Shown piece after piece: positions 1 through 8,012 of a stretch of DNA of 48,229 nt (within the stretch, counting starts at the first letter, position 1; each line of letters begins with the position of its first letter). The notes beneath the pieces are model-generated. The model did not search any database. It saw only the letters and a program-made list of their open reading frames with translations, and was not told the DNA's origin. The stretch covers positions 1 through 48,229 of the forward strand of contig CAXBCP010000034.1 of NCBI GenBank assembly GCA_963974055.1, in the 5' to 3' direction. Both the position numbers and the translations under genes were made by a program. The DNA is from CAXBCP01 sp963974055 (GTDB lineage Bacteria; Pseudomonadota; Alphaproteobacteria; MPNO01; UBA830).

Positions 1-208
1 TTTCATGGCGCGGCACGAAGAACCGGAACCGGAAATCGGCGTCGCTATCCGCCTCAGCTGGCAGGACGAACCCGCTCTCATGGCCGTGCTCTTCCGCAAT
101 CCGGCGCATGTCCTGCGCGGATAATCCTGCCGCGTCCAGGACTATGGGCGCCGGGTTGCCGCCGGCAGCCGACAGTGGAAAGACCCGCAACAGGTAGAGT
201 TGGGTCAT
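1..208 (-). CDS. PhzF-family isomerase, N-terminal part only
   Basis: Reading the minus strand from an ATG at 208 gives about 69 codons running off the window edge, so only the N-terminus is present. The start MTQLYLLRVF, the GGNPAPIVLDA stretch, the GHESGFVLP segment and the FRFRFFVP strand are the hallmark N-terminal pattern of the PhzF (phenazine biosynthesis-like) fold. The Glu of HES corresponds to the general acid/base of characterised PhzF. Most family members outside phenazine clusters have unknown substrates, and no phenazine genes are visible here, so a phenazine role is not implied. The gene is separated from the next minus-strand gene by a palindromic repeat. Confidence 0.8.
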   Translation of the reverse strand, partial: MTQLYLLRVFPLSAAGGNPAPIVLDAAGLSAQDMRRIAEEHGHESGFVLPAEADSDADFRFRFFVPRHE

Positions 209-277
209 ACCGAGGGCGTCCTGTTTTGTTGGTTGGATTGCGAACCGAAGATGGCAGGCGGGCGAAGATTTGAAAAT

Positions 278-353
278 CGTCATCCCCGCGAATGCGGGAA
301 TTTCCCTACTACTGGTCGTATTCTGACAGATTCACGCCGTTGCGGGAATGACG
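278..353. repeat. REP-like palindromic intergenic repeat
   Basis: The left part (278-301) contains CGTCATCCCCGCG followed by GCGGGAAT, and the right end (342-353) is GCGGGAATGACG, the reverse complement of the left end apart from one base. The outer arms enclose about 40 bases, and a second short hairpin (CCCGC/GCGGG) is nested in the left arm. Sequences built on CGTCATTCCCGCG are common dispersed intergenic repeats in proteobacteria. It lies in the 146-base gap between the PhzF-like gene and the cupin gene and carries no reading frame of its own. Confidence 0.6.
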
Positions 354-354
354 C

Positions 355-747
355 CTAAGACGGAAGGGTTTGACCCTCCCCGAAATCCGCTGCCTGATGC
401 TCGACCAGATGCTTGTAGTCCTCGCGGATCGGGTTGAATACGTCGAGGTTCATGGCGGGTTCGTCGCCGATCACTTCGCCCCAGTGGACCACGTCGGGCG
501 GGATGCGGATCATGCTGCCGGGGCCGGCGTCGTAGACCTCGTCGCCGACATGGAAACGCACGGTGCCCTGGACAATGACGGCGATCTGTTCGAACGGGTG
601 GCTGTGCGGGCCGGGCTCCATGCCGGGCTGCATCCAGTTCATCACCAGCAGCGTGTCCTCGCCGCGGAAACCGACGCGCTCGATGCCTTCGCGGACGGCT
701 TCCCTGTCCAGATTGTCCCAGTTCGCAAAACTCGTTACCTCAACCAT
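355..747 (-). CDS. Single-domain cupin protein
   Basis: A 130-residue protein made of one cupin barrel. Cupin motif 1 is visible at residues 46-61, with the metal-ligand pair H48-x-H50 and E53. Motif 2 is at about 79-90 and includes H88 in PPDVVHWG. The domain fills the protein, so no fused partner explains its substrate. Relatives are small metal-binding proteins near catabolic genes, often annotated only as cupin. The start ATG at 747 follows an AGGAA-like site. It lies 41 bases downstream of the PD-(D/E)XK gene on the same strand, but composition differs sharply between the two, so co-function is not implied. Confidence 0.85.
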   Translation of the reverse strand: MVEVTSFANWDNLDREAVREGIERVGFRGEDTLLVMNWMQPGMEPGPHSHPFEQIAVIVQGTVRFHVGDEVYDAGPGSMIRIPPDVVHWGEVIGDEPAMNLDVFNPIREDYKHLVEHQAADFGEGQTLPS

Positions 748-788
748 ATCAATATGTTCCTGTATTTTGTTAAAGTTATTATTTATTA

Positions 789-2213
789 TTAGAAGCGTCT
801 AAGAAAGCTGGGTATTTCAAGAAGCTTTGAATGATTGTTGCCTCTTGGTGCTTGGTCGCCCTGATGAGAACTGGTGACGCCTGACAATTGGGTGTTTTTT
901 TCTTGGGTTGTTTGCGAAGCCTTAGACGTTTCTATCGGCTTGGGTGGTTTGGGCCTCCACTCCTGAAGGTACTGGCCTACTTTGTCATAAAACTCGGGTA
1001 CGAGTGACTCCAGTTCCTGGATAAACGTATTTCGTCCAGCAAATCGTCTGGAGTCGTCGGAGATGAGGATTACCTGAAATGCTCGAGGAGCGGATGACTT
1101 GTTTTCGTCAAGAATTTTTGGATTTTCCCGGATCGCGTTTGCTGCCAGCACAGTGTCTTTTGCCCGTGACGGCCATTTGACTCTCACGAATAAATTGTCG
1201 CCCTCATATTTGGTTAATTGGCGCATCAGCCAAGCAAGGCGTGCCGATGATCTGGCCTTATCCTGAGGCGCTCCGAGTTCCATCCCAACTCTTATAGTTT
1301 TTGTGTTGATATCAGCTTCAATAAACACCTCAGAAACAGTGCTTGGAATGGAGAGGCTTGCATTAAGAATTGCTGTTTTTGACAGATTCTCGCAATCGTC
1401 TTTTACGCGAGCGTCTAGGTCAACTGAGTGCCCCCGGCTTAGGTTCTCCCTGACGTTAACCGCAAGGTGTTCGCTCATTTTCAAAGAAAGGTCGCGAATT
1501 TCCTGATGCCAGCCACTAACGACGGCCTGAACGCTATCGGAGGTCTTTCTGAGAGCGGCGCCACTCTGTACGTGGGTAATTACGTCGGTCCATTCCATAG
1601 GCATTTGATCGTAGCCGCCAACGCCGATTGATTCATGTCCGAGAAACCGGATGAACTCGCGTAAAATATACGCTTGGTCAGGGTCGGCAACGGCTGATTG
1701 CGCCTGTAATAATATGGCTTCTGTCAGAATGAACTTCCATGACCAGTGGTACAGGTTTACCCGTCTCAACGCGTTTTTTGGAATGGAAACCGGGCTGTGG
1801 GTCGGGCGGCTGACGAATTCATTTGAAATGGTAATTACGGAATCTGTGCCGTTGTCGCGGGCCAACTGAATGTATCTTTGAACCTGATCTGTGTCGATTT
1901 TGGCTTTTCCAATTTTTGCTTCGATGAGGGCGGACCATGTCGATTTTCCATTTCGGTGCTCCAACAGCCCGTCCGGCCGATCCTTAATTGCTCCACTTTG
2001 TTGCAAGAAAACGACCTCGGTGAAGCTATTTATGATGCTCCGCTTCCCCATTCGGATTGAGATCGATTTCATGAGCGCGTCCGCGAAGTCTGGCACTGCT
2101 GAGAGAGTTGCCAAGAATACAGACGCTACCCTTTGTTCCTTCCGGTTGTCAGCGATTACGGGTATTAATCGAGCGACATCACCGGACTTTAAATAGCTTG
2201 GAAGTTCAATCAC
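789..2213 (-). CDS. PD-(D/E)XK nuclease-like protein, possibly horizontally acquired
   Basis: A 474-residue protein whose N-terminal third carries a recognisable PD-(D/E)XK pattern: E66 in FTEVVF, D81 in RPDG, the E98-A-K100 strand, and Q110-x3-Y114 on the following helix. The order and spacing fit the restriction-endonuclease-like fold. Residues 150-175 (LYHWSWKFILTEA) form a second conserved-looking block. The C-terminal 60 residues are low-complexity, rich in Gln, Ser, Thr and Pro. The start is GTG at 2213 behind an AAGGGGG site. The gene is visibly AT-richer and uses codons unlike its high-GC neighbours, suggesting recent transfer. I recall similar proteins loosely annotated as stress-response or hypothetical; a nucleic-acid or defence role is inference. 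Confidence 0.7.
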   Translation of the reverse strand: MIELPSYLKSGDVARLIPVIADNRKEQRVASVFLATLSAVPDFADALMKSISIRMGKRSIINSFTEVVFLQQSGAIKDRPDGLLEHRNGKSTWSALIEAKIGKAKIDTDQVQRYIQLARDNGTDSVITISNEFVSRPTHSPVSIPKNALRRVNLYHWSWKFILTEAILLQAQSAVADPDQAYILREFIRFLGHESIGVGGYDQMPMEWTDVITHVQSGAALRKTSDSVQAVVSGWHQEIRDLSLKMSEHLAVNVRENLSRGHSVDLDARVKDDCENLSKTAILNASLSIPSTVSEVFIEADINTKTIRVGMELGAPQDKARSSARLAWLMRQLTKYEGDNLFVRVKWPSRAKDTVLAANAIRENPKILDENKSSAPRAFQVILISDDSRRFAGRNTFIQELESLVPEFYDKVGQYLQEWRPKPPKPIETSKASQTTQEKNTQLSGVTSSHQGDQAPRGNNHSKLLEIPSFLRRF

Positions 2214-2302
2214 GTTTCTTGCCCCCTTGTTGATTGCTTACTCAGAATTTCAACAAATGATTGCAAGGTCAATCCGGAATACGATTTCGAGAATACCTTC
2301 GT

Positions 2303-3859
2303 TTACTTTGCCGCGCCGTAGCCGCCGCCGCCGGGGGTTTTCAGGATCACCTCGTCGCCCGGTTTCATGACCATCTTGTTGGCCTGGGCAGCGTCCTTGC
2401 CGTTGATCAGGAAGTGGCCGGCTTCGCCGTCCTCGCCGCCTTCGAAGCCCTCGGCGCCGATCTTCAGGCGGCTCGGCACCGCGTTGAGCAGCCAGTCATC
2501 CTTTGTGCGAAGGTGGAAGGCGATAATTTGGCCGTCGCCGCCGCGCGCCGCCCCGGCGCCGCCGGAGCCGTCGATCAGTTCTTTCTGCGTAAACTGGATC
2601 GGCATGGCGGCTTCCAGCACTTCGACCGGCACCGCCGCGACCCCCGTGGGGTAGCAGGTCGCCCCCAGGCCCGGCTTGGTGCGCCGCGCACCCATGCCGC
2701 CCGAATAGTTGAACATGGCGCTGGTGAAAGGCGCGCCCGCGTCGTCCTTGCCCTGCACCTGGAAGGTCCAGACCGCGCCCGCGCCTTCGGCCAGCACCCG
2801 GTCGGGGGCTACCTGGTAGAGCGCCTTCAGGATCGGCATCGGCACATACATGCCGACAACGTGCCGCGCCGCCACCGGCGACGGGTATTTGGCATTGACG
2901 ATGCAGCCTTCGGGCGCCGACACAGTAATGGGTGTCAAGCTGCCGTAATTGTTGGGTAAATCGGGATCGAGGGTCGAACGCAGGGCGAAGGTCGCATAGG
3001 CGTGGGTGTAGTTGAGCACCACGTTGACGCCGTGCGGGCTGGCGCCCGACGAGCCGGCGAAATCGATATGGACCGAGCCCGCTTCGGCATCAATGGTCAT
3101 GGCGCATTTGAGCAGGATTTCCGCGCCGCCCGGAATATCGAACCGGCTTTCGCCGTGATAGGTGCCGCCCTTGAGCTTGCGGATGGAGTCGCGCGTCGCC
3201 GCTTCGGACCGTTTGATGATTTCCGCCGACAATTCGTCGATATCGTCCAGGTTATGTCGTTCGCACAGCAGTTGCAGGCGTTCCGCGCCGACCCGGCCGG
3301 ACGATACCTGGGCCGCGATATCGCCGAGGACCTCGTCCTTGGTGCGCACGTTGTGTCGGATGATGTCGAACAATACCTCGTTCGGCTTGCCGGCCTCGTA
3401 CAGCTTGGCGCGCGGGATCCACAGGCCTTCCTCGTGCACGTCGCGCGCCCCGGCGCCGACGCCGTAGCCGCCGATATCGGTGTGATGGATGGTGGAGCCG
3501 AAATAGGCGATCACCCGGCCCTTGCGGAATACCGGGGTGATAATCGTGATATCGAAGAAATGCCCGGCGGACAGCCACGGGTCGTTGGTGATCAGGATGT
3601 CGCCCTCGTCGAGACTGTCGGTCGGGAACTTCTCAACGAAATGTGCACCTGCGGCTGCTAAGGTATTGATATGACCGGGAGTTCCGGTCACGGCCTGGGC
3701 GATCATGCGGCCTTCGCGGTCGAGCAGCGCGCAGGCGAGGTCGCCGGCTTCGCGCACCACCGGGCTGAAGGCGATGCGCTGCAGGGCGCGGGCCTGTTCG
3801 CTGGCCGCGCTGACCAGGTTGCTCCACAGGATTTCAAGCTCGATACCGTCCATCGCCAT
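2303..3859 (-). CDS. hyuB: Hydantoinase B / oxoprolinase beta-type subunit
   Basis: A 518-residue protein covering the full hydantoinase B/oxoprolinase domain. Typical features are the N-terminal ALQRIAFSPVVREAGDLACAL helix region, LLDREGRMIAQA, GHINTL, the LITNDPW strand near residue 90 and the C-terminal GGGGYG signature. HyuB subunits work with HyuA in ATP-dependent opening of hydantoin-like or 5-oxoproline rings, and the family also includes acetone carboxylase-type subunits. It starts four bases after the stop of the upstream hyuA gene, so the two form a translationally close pair. The exact substrate cannot be read from sequence. Confidence 0.85.
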   Translation of the reverse strand: MAMDGIELEILWSNLVSAASEQARALQRIAFSPVVREAGDLACALLDREGRMIAQAVTGTPGHINTLAAAGAHFVEKFPTDSLDEGDILITNDPWLSAGHFFDITIITPVFRKGRVIAYFGSTIHHTDIGGYGVGAGARDVHEEGLWIPRAKLYEAGKPNEVLFDIIRHNVRTKDEVLGDIAAQVSSGRVGAERLQLLCERHNLDDIDELSAEIIKRSEAATRDSIRKLKGGTYHGESRFDIPGGAEILLKCAMTIDAEAGSVHIDFAGSSGASPHGVNVVLNYTHAYATFALRSTLDPDLPNNYGSLTPITVSAPEGCIVNAKYPSPVAARHVVGMYVPMPILKALYQVAPDRVLAEGAGAVWTFQVQGKDDAGAPFTSAMFNYSGGMGARRTKPGLGATCYPTGVAAVPVEVLEAAMPIQFTQKELIDGSGGAGAARGGDGQIIAFHLRTKDDWLLNAVPSRLKIGAEGFEGGEDGEAGHFLINGKDAAQANKMVMKPGDEVILKTPGGGGYGAAK

Positions 3860-3863
3860 AATA

Positions 3864-5933
3864 CTATTCCTTCCGCTCTGCCGTGATGCAGCCGTTTTTC
3901 GCCACCGATGCCGTCCAGCCGGGCAGGATGAAGATGGTGGTCTCCCGTTCCTCGATGATCACCGGACCGTCCATGACTTGTCCAGCGGCAAGTGCGGACC
4001 GGTCGTAGACCGCGACCGGTTCCGGCGCGCCGGCGATAAATACCGGGCGGTGACCCTTCGGATCGCCTGCTTTGTCCGCGAGATCGGGGATGCCGTGGCG
4101 TTCGACGGCCGGGCCGAGCGCGCTGATGCGCCAGGCGACGACCTCGATCTTCATATTGGGCAGGCGCAGGCCGTATTGCGCTTCGTAGGAGGTCTCAAAA
4201 GACTCGCGCATGCTGGCGATGTCCTGTTTGCCCGTGGGATCGCCGTCGAAATCGATGGTGACCTCGTTCTGCTGGCCGGCATAACGCATGTCCGCGCCGT
4301 AGATATAGGTTATCTCGTCCGGCGCGCAGCCGGCGGCTTCGAGCGCGATACCGGCTTCCGATGCCATGTCGGCATAGGTTGCCTCCGCCGCTTTCCAGTC
4401 GATGCCGCCGGCGGTGCCGCGGGCAAGGTCGAACCGGACCGGCGTGACCAGCGTGCCGAAGGCCGACAGGACGCTGGCGAGCGGCGGATAGATGACGGTG
4501 GTGCTTTCCAGCAGTTCGGCGACGTGGCAGGCATGCACCGGCCCGGCGCCGCCAAAGGCGAGAACCGGCATGCCGCGGTAATCGATGCCCCGGTCGGTGG
4601 CGTGAGCGCGGGCCGCTGCCGCCATGGATTCGTTGACCACCTGGAAGATGCCCCGCGCGGTCTGCGGCACCGACGTGCCGAGCCGGTCGGCGAGCGGCTT
4701 GATGGCGGCCTCGGAGGCCGCCTTGTCGAGCTGCATGTCGCCGCCGAGGAAGTTGTCGGCGTCGAGCAGGCCGAGGACGAGGTCTGCGTCCGTCACGGCC
4801 GGGTTTTCGCCGCCGCGGCCGTAACAGGCGGGGCCGGGTTCCGATCCGGCGCTGCGCGGGCCGACCTTGAGCAGGCCGAGCGCGTCCACCGAGGCGAGCG
4901 AGCCGCCGCCGGCGCCGATTTCGATCATGTCGATCGCCGGGATGATGACCGGCATGCCGCTGCCCGCCTTGAAGCGGTACATGCGGTCGACCTCGAACAG
5001 GCCGGTGACGGTCGGCTTGCGGTCCTCGATCAGGCAGGCTTTGGCGGTGGTGCCGCCCATGTCGAAGGACAGCAGCCGGTCGAGGCCGAGCCGTTCCGCA
5101 TAGTAACTGGCGACCAGCGCGCCCGCGGCTGGGCCGGATTCCATCATGCGGACGGGGAAGCGGCTGGCGGTCTCGGTGCCCAGCACGCCGCCGTTGCTCA
5201 TCATGATCAGGGGGCGGCTGGCATAGCCGCGGGACTTAAGTTCCTGTGACAGCCGCGTCAGGTAAGGCTCTGTAATCGGTCGGGTATATGCATTCAAGGC
5301 TGTGGTCGCCGCGCGCGGGTATTCGCGAATCTGCGGCGCGACTTCCGACGAGATCGACACGTACAGGCCGGGTGCGTGTTCCGTCAGGATGTCGCGGATG
5401 CGGCGTTCGTTGGCGCCGTTGACATAGGCATTGAGCAGGCAGACGGCGACGGCGACGACGCCCTTGCTCTTCATCTCCTGCGCCAGCGCCGATATCTGTG
5501 CTTCGTCTACTTCCGTGGCGATAGAGCCGTCGGCCAGGGTGCGTTCCGATATTCCCCAGGTCAGGGCGCGCGGCACGATCGGCTCGGCATATTCGATCTG
5601 CGGATCGAACATGTCGTAGCGGTGCTCGTCGCGGATATAGAGAACGTCCTTGAAGCCTTCGGTCACCAGAAGGGCGGTCGGCTGGCCGGAGCGGGTCAGA
5701 ACCGCATTGGTGACCACCGTTGTGGCGTGAACGATCACATCGTCCACGTCCGCGGGCGTCGCGCCCGCCCTGGCCATGGACGCGTCCACGGCGGTGAAAA
5801 ACCCGTCGAGCAGGTCGCCATAGGTCGTAAGGGTCTTGTCGACCCAGGTGCGTCCGTCTTGATGGCGGAGCACGATGTCGGTAAAGGTGCCGCCGATATC
5901 GACCGCAAAGGAATATCCACCCATCAATTTCAT
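3864..5933 (-). CDS. hyuA: Hydantoinase A / oxoprolinase alpha-type subunit
   Basis: A 689-residue protein with the actin-like ATPase signature of the HyuA family. DIGGTFTD at residues 12-19 is the first phosphate-binding loop, and SFDMGGTTAKA in the middle is the second. PACYGRGG and AFGGAGPVHA follow in the usual order. Family members hydrolyse ATP to open cyclic amides in concert with HyuB, here the next gene downstream. The ATG at 5933 was chosen for its position behind GGAACC; an ATG three codons in (5924) is also possible. A second, non-identical HyuA-HyuB pair lies at 18.0-21.9 kb, so this organism has at least two paralogous systems. Confidence 0.85.
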   Translation of the reverse strand: MKLMGGYSFAVDIGGTFTDIVLRHQDGRTWVDKTLTTYGDLLDGFFTAVDASMARAGATPADVDDVIVHATTVVTNAVLTRSGQPTALLVTEGFKDVLYIRDEHRYDMFDPQIEYAEPIVPRALTWGISERTLADGSIATEVDEAQISALAQEMKSKGVVAVAVCLLNAYVNGANERRIRDILTEHAPGLYVSISSEVAPQIREYPRAATTALNAYTRPITEPYLTRLSQELKSRGYASRPLIMMSNGGVLGTETASRFPVRMMESGPAAGALVASYYAERLGLDRLLSFDMGGTTAKACLIEDRKPTVTGLFEVDRMYRFKAGSGMPVIIPAIDMIEIGAGGGSLASVDALGLLKVGPRSAGSEPGPACYGRGGENPAVTDADLVLGLLDADNFLGGDMQLDKAASEAAIKPLADRLGTSVPQTARGIFQVVNESMAAAARAHATDRGIDYRGMPVLAFGGAGPVHACHVAELLESTTVIYPPLASVLSAFGTLVTPVRFDLARGTAGGIDWKAAEATYADMASEAGIALEAAGCAPDEITYIYGADMRYAGQQNEVTIDFDGDPTGKQDIASMRESFETSYEAQYGLRLPNMKIEVVAWRISALGPAVERHGIPDLADKAGDPKGHRPVFIAGAPEPVAVYDRSALAAGQVMDGPVIIEERETTIFILPGWTASVAKNGCITAERKE

Positions 5934-5959
5934 CCGGTTCCGGTTGTTGATTGAGGCGA

Positions 5960-5995
5960 ACTATATCATCAGTTTGTAACGTATCAAGTTACGTT
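5960..5995 (-). promoter_or_regulatory. Candidate hyuA promoter with overlapping operator palindrome
   Basis: On the minus strand, TTGATA (5987-5982) and TATAGT (5965-5960) are separated by 16 bases, a fair sigma-70 promoter for hyuA. A perfect inverted repeat, AACGTA/TACGTT with a 6-base spacer (5978-5995), covers the -35 element. It lies in the divergent gap between hyuA and the OsmC gene. Its minus-strand core, ACGTA-N2-TTGAT, recurs in the palindrome at 6600-6622 in front of the GST-MarR operon. A MarR-type repressor is a natural candidate, but this is inference. Confidence 0.4.
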
Positions 5996-6084
5996 GTATC
6001 GCAATGTGTGACGATGTCTTGTTCTGGTTTTTGCCGTCGCGCCACTATAGCATCGGGAAGAGTAGTGCAGCAGGGGAGGTCGAC

Positions 6085-6552
6085 ATGGCACGCGTACAGA
6101 TGCCGCAATTCGTAAAGATCCCGGTGACGGCGGAATGTCCGAACCCCACGCGGTCGAACATCACGGCGGGAAAACACAGCCTGGTCATCGACGAGCCGCC
6201 GTCGCGGCACGGCAATGATGCGGGCATGCTGCCGCTTCAGGCGCTGATGGCGGCTTTTGTGAGCTGTACCCATGTGGTGGCGAACCAGATCGCATCGGAA
6301 CTCGGGATTGTCTTCCGCGATTCCGATATCGCTGTGACGGGAACTTTCGACACCAGGTGCTTTACCGGAGAAACGCCGGTCGATCCGCCGTTTCCTGAAA
6401 TCGACATGTCGGTGACCGTCGCAACCGATGCCACGCCGGCGCAGCTCGAAAACCTGAAGGCGCAGTTGCGCTGGCGGTGCCCGGTGGCGGCCACGTTTAT
6501 CGGGGCGGGAACAAAGATCAACGAAACCTGGAACGTGACAGGGACCGACTGA
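6085..6552 (+). CDS. OsmC-family peroxidase-like protein
   Basis: A 155-residue OsmC/Ohr-fold protein. The two redox cysteines expected for the family are present: C61 on the central helix and C132 in the RCPV motif. OsmC/Ohr proteins reduce organic hydroperoxides with thiol reductants, acting as dimers in the cytoplasm. The start ATG at 6085 sits four bases after a strong GGGGAGGT site; an in-frame ATG upstream at 6004 lacks such support and would add an atypical N-terminus. It is divergent from hyuA and precedes the GST-led operon. A short GC-rich inverted repeat follows its stop. Confidence 0.85.
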   Translation: MARVQMPQFVKIPVTAECPNPTRSNITAGKHSLVIDEPPSRHGNDAGMLPLQALMAAFVSCTHVVANQIASELGIVFRDSDIAVTGTFDTRCFTGETPVDPPFPEIDMSVTVATDATPAQLENLKAQLRWRCPVAATFIGAGTKINETWNVTGTD

Positions 6553-6553
6553 A

Positions 6554-6570
6554 CCGGCGCTCGGCGCCGG
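6554..6570 (+). terminator. GC-rich hairpin after the OsmC gene
   Basis: CCGGCG (6554-6559) and CGCCGG (6565-6570) form a stem with a five-base loop immediately after the OsmC stop. No T-run follows, so it is a weak terminator candidate at best. Confidence 0.3.
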
Positions 6571-6599
6571 CCTTCGCGCCTGTGTCTGCAATTTATTTA

Positions 6600-6631
6600 A
6601 TACGTATATTGATTATATGTATATTTATAAT
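6600..6631 (+). promoter_or_regulatory. Promoter and MarR-type operator candidate for the GST operon
   Basis: In an AT-rich gap, ATACGTATA (6600-6608) and TATATGTAT (6614-6622) are inverted repeats with one mismatch across a five-base spacer. A perfect -10 hexamer TATAAT lies at 6626-6631, which puts the palindrome over the -35 region. The operon it precedes encodes a MarR regulator as its second gene, so autoregulation is the simplest reading. The core ACGTA-N2-TTGAT is shared with the palindrome in front of hyuA. The leader to the GST start at 6687 is about 50 bases. Confidence 0.5.
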
Positions 6632-6686
6632 TAGACTGTGCGCTCTGCGGCGGAGGCCGGAGGGCCCGATCCCAATTGAAACAGGA

Positions 6687-7508
6687 ATGACGATGCTGAC
6701 GCTTTACCACCACAATCTTTCGGTCTGCGCCCAGAAGGTCCGTATTGCCCTGGTCGAGAAGGGGATCGATTTCGAGAAACGCCATATCAACCTGATGCGC
6801 AGCGAGCACCTGACGCCGGAATACCGTGCCATCAATCCGAAGGCGGTGGTGCCGGCGATCGTCCATGACGGTCAGTCGATCATCGAATCCACCATTATCA
6901 ACGAATATCTCGAAGACGCCTTTCCGGATGCGCCGCCCTTGCGCCCGGCGGATGCGGTCGGTCGTGCCCGCATGCGCGAATGGACAAAGATTCCCGATGA
7001 CGGGCTGCATGCCGCCTGCGGCACGGTCAGCTACGGCGCTATCTTCGGGCAGCAGGTCGTGAAATTCCATGGTGCAGAAGCATTTCACAAGCGGATCGCC
7101 ACACTGCCGGACCGGGCCCGCGCTGCGCGCCAGACGGAAATGATCGACAAGGGAATAGAGGCATCCTTCATGCCCGACCACGTGCGGCTGCACGCAAAGG
7201 TGCTGAAAGACATGCAGGCCAGGCTTGCAGAATCGCCGTGGCTGGCCGGATCGGCATTCAGCCTCGCCGATATCGCGATACTGCCCTATGTCTGGCGGCT
7301 CGAACGGCTCGGTCTCGACAGGATGTGGTCCGGTCTGCCGCTTGTCGCGGACTGGCTTGCCCGATCGAAGGCGCGGCCGAGCTGGGATATCGCAATGGAA
7401 GCCTATCCGTCTCTCGTCCATGTTGACGAGGACGATTACGACGACGACCTGGTGTCCCGTGGCGTCGATATCTGGCCCCGCGTCGCAAAAATGCTGGACC
7501 CGGCCTGA
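6687..7508 (+). CDS. Glutathione S-transferase
   Basis: A 273-residue protein with an N-terminal thioredoxin-like GST domain (YHHNLSVCAQKVRIAL, the cis-Pro turn in VVPAIVHDG, and the glutathione-contacting ES pair in IIESTIINEYLEDAFP) and a long helical C-terminal domain ending in an acidic stretch. The start MTMLTLYHH at 6687 gives the standard GST N-terminus, although the frame is open upstream. Its stop TGA overlaps the ATG of the MarR gene by one base. The pattern DGQSIIESTIINEYLED recalls beta-etherase-type GSTs such as LigF; that similarity is from memory, and the substrate remains open. Confidence 0.85.
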   Translation: MTMLTLYHHNLSVCAQKVRIALVEKGIDFEKRHINLMRSEHLTPEYRAINPKAVVPAIVHDGQSIIESTIINEYLEDAFPDAPPLRPADAVGRARMREWTKIPDDGLHAACGTVSYGAIFGQQVVKFHGAEAFHKRIATLPDRARAARQTEMIDKGIEASFMPDHVRLHAKVLKDMQARLAESPWLAGSAFSLADIAILPYVWRLERLGLDRMWSGLPLVADWLARSKARPSWDIAMEAYPSLVHVDEDDYDDDLVSRGVDIWPRVAKMLDPA

Positions 7509-8002
7509 TGAGCACGCGGCAGGACACGCAGAGCGGCTGGCCGGCGGGGTCGAAATTCGCGGAACCCGAGGACAGCGTCGGTTTTCTGCTGTGGCAGTCG
7601 CTGCATCTGTGGCAGCGCCACGCGACGGCCGGACTGGCGGATCTCAATCTCACCCACATGCAGTTCACGGTGCTTGCCGGAATCGGCTGGCTCAGCCGCG
7701 ACGGTGCGGCGCCGATACAGGCGGCTGTGGCCGATCACTGCAAGCTCGATGCGATGACGGTGTCGCAGATCGTCCGGGTGCTGGAAAAAAAGGGCTTCAT
7801 AGACCGCAGTGCGGCGGCGGACGATGCCCGCGCCAAGGCGGTCCGGCTGACCGCGGCGGGCGCCACCGCGCTTGCCGCCGCCCTGCCGCGCATCGATGAG
7901 CTGGATACCGGTTTTTTCGCCGCAGCCGATGTCGGCGCGCTGACCCGGGAACTCGGCGCATTATATCGTGCCCGCGTGCAGCCGGGCCGGGACGGACGTT
8001 GA
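7508..8002 (+). CDS. MarR-family transcriptional regulator
   Basis: A 164-residue winged-helix regulator. Helix-rich N-terminus (GFLLWQSLHLWQRHA), then LTHMQFTVLAGIGWL, the recognition helix region DAMTVSQIVRVLEKKGFIDR, and the wing ADDARAKAVRLTAAG, in canonical MarR order. Such proteins bind palindromes as dimers and usually respond to aromatic or phenolic ligands. Its ATG overlaps the GST stop, and the Rieske gene begins 10 bases downstream, so it is embedded inside the operon it probably controls. The palindrome at 6600-6622 is the likely target, and possibly that at 5978-5995. Confidence 0.88.
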   Translation: MSTRQDTQSGWPAGSKFAEPEDSVGFLLWQSLHLWQRHATAGLADLNLTHMQFTVLAGIGWLSRDGAAPIQAAVADHCKLDAMTVSQIVRVLEKKGFIDRSAAADDARAKAVRLTAAGATALAAALPRIDELDTGFFAAADVGALTRELGALYRARVQPGRDGR

Positions 8003-8012
8003 GGAAGGGAAC

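Noticed and set aside
3705..5249. Long plus-strand open frame antisense to hyuA
   Set aside because: It has low-complexity Arg/Ala/Gly composition and no recognisable domain; the opposite strand carries clear HyuA motifs. High-GC genes routinely generate such antisense frames.
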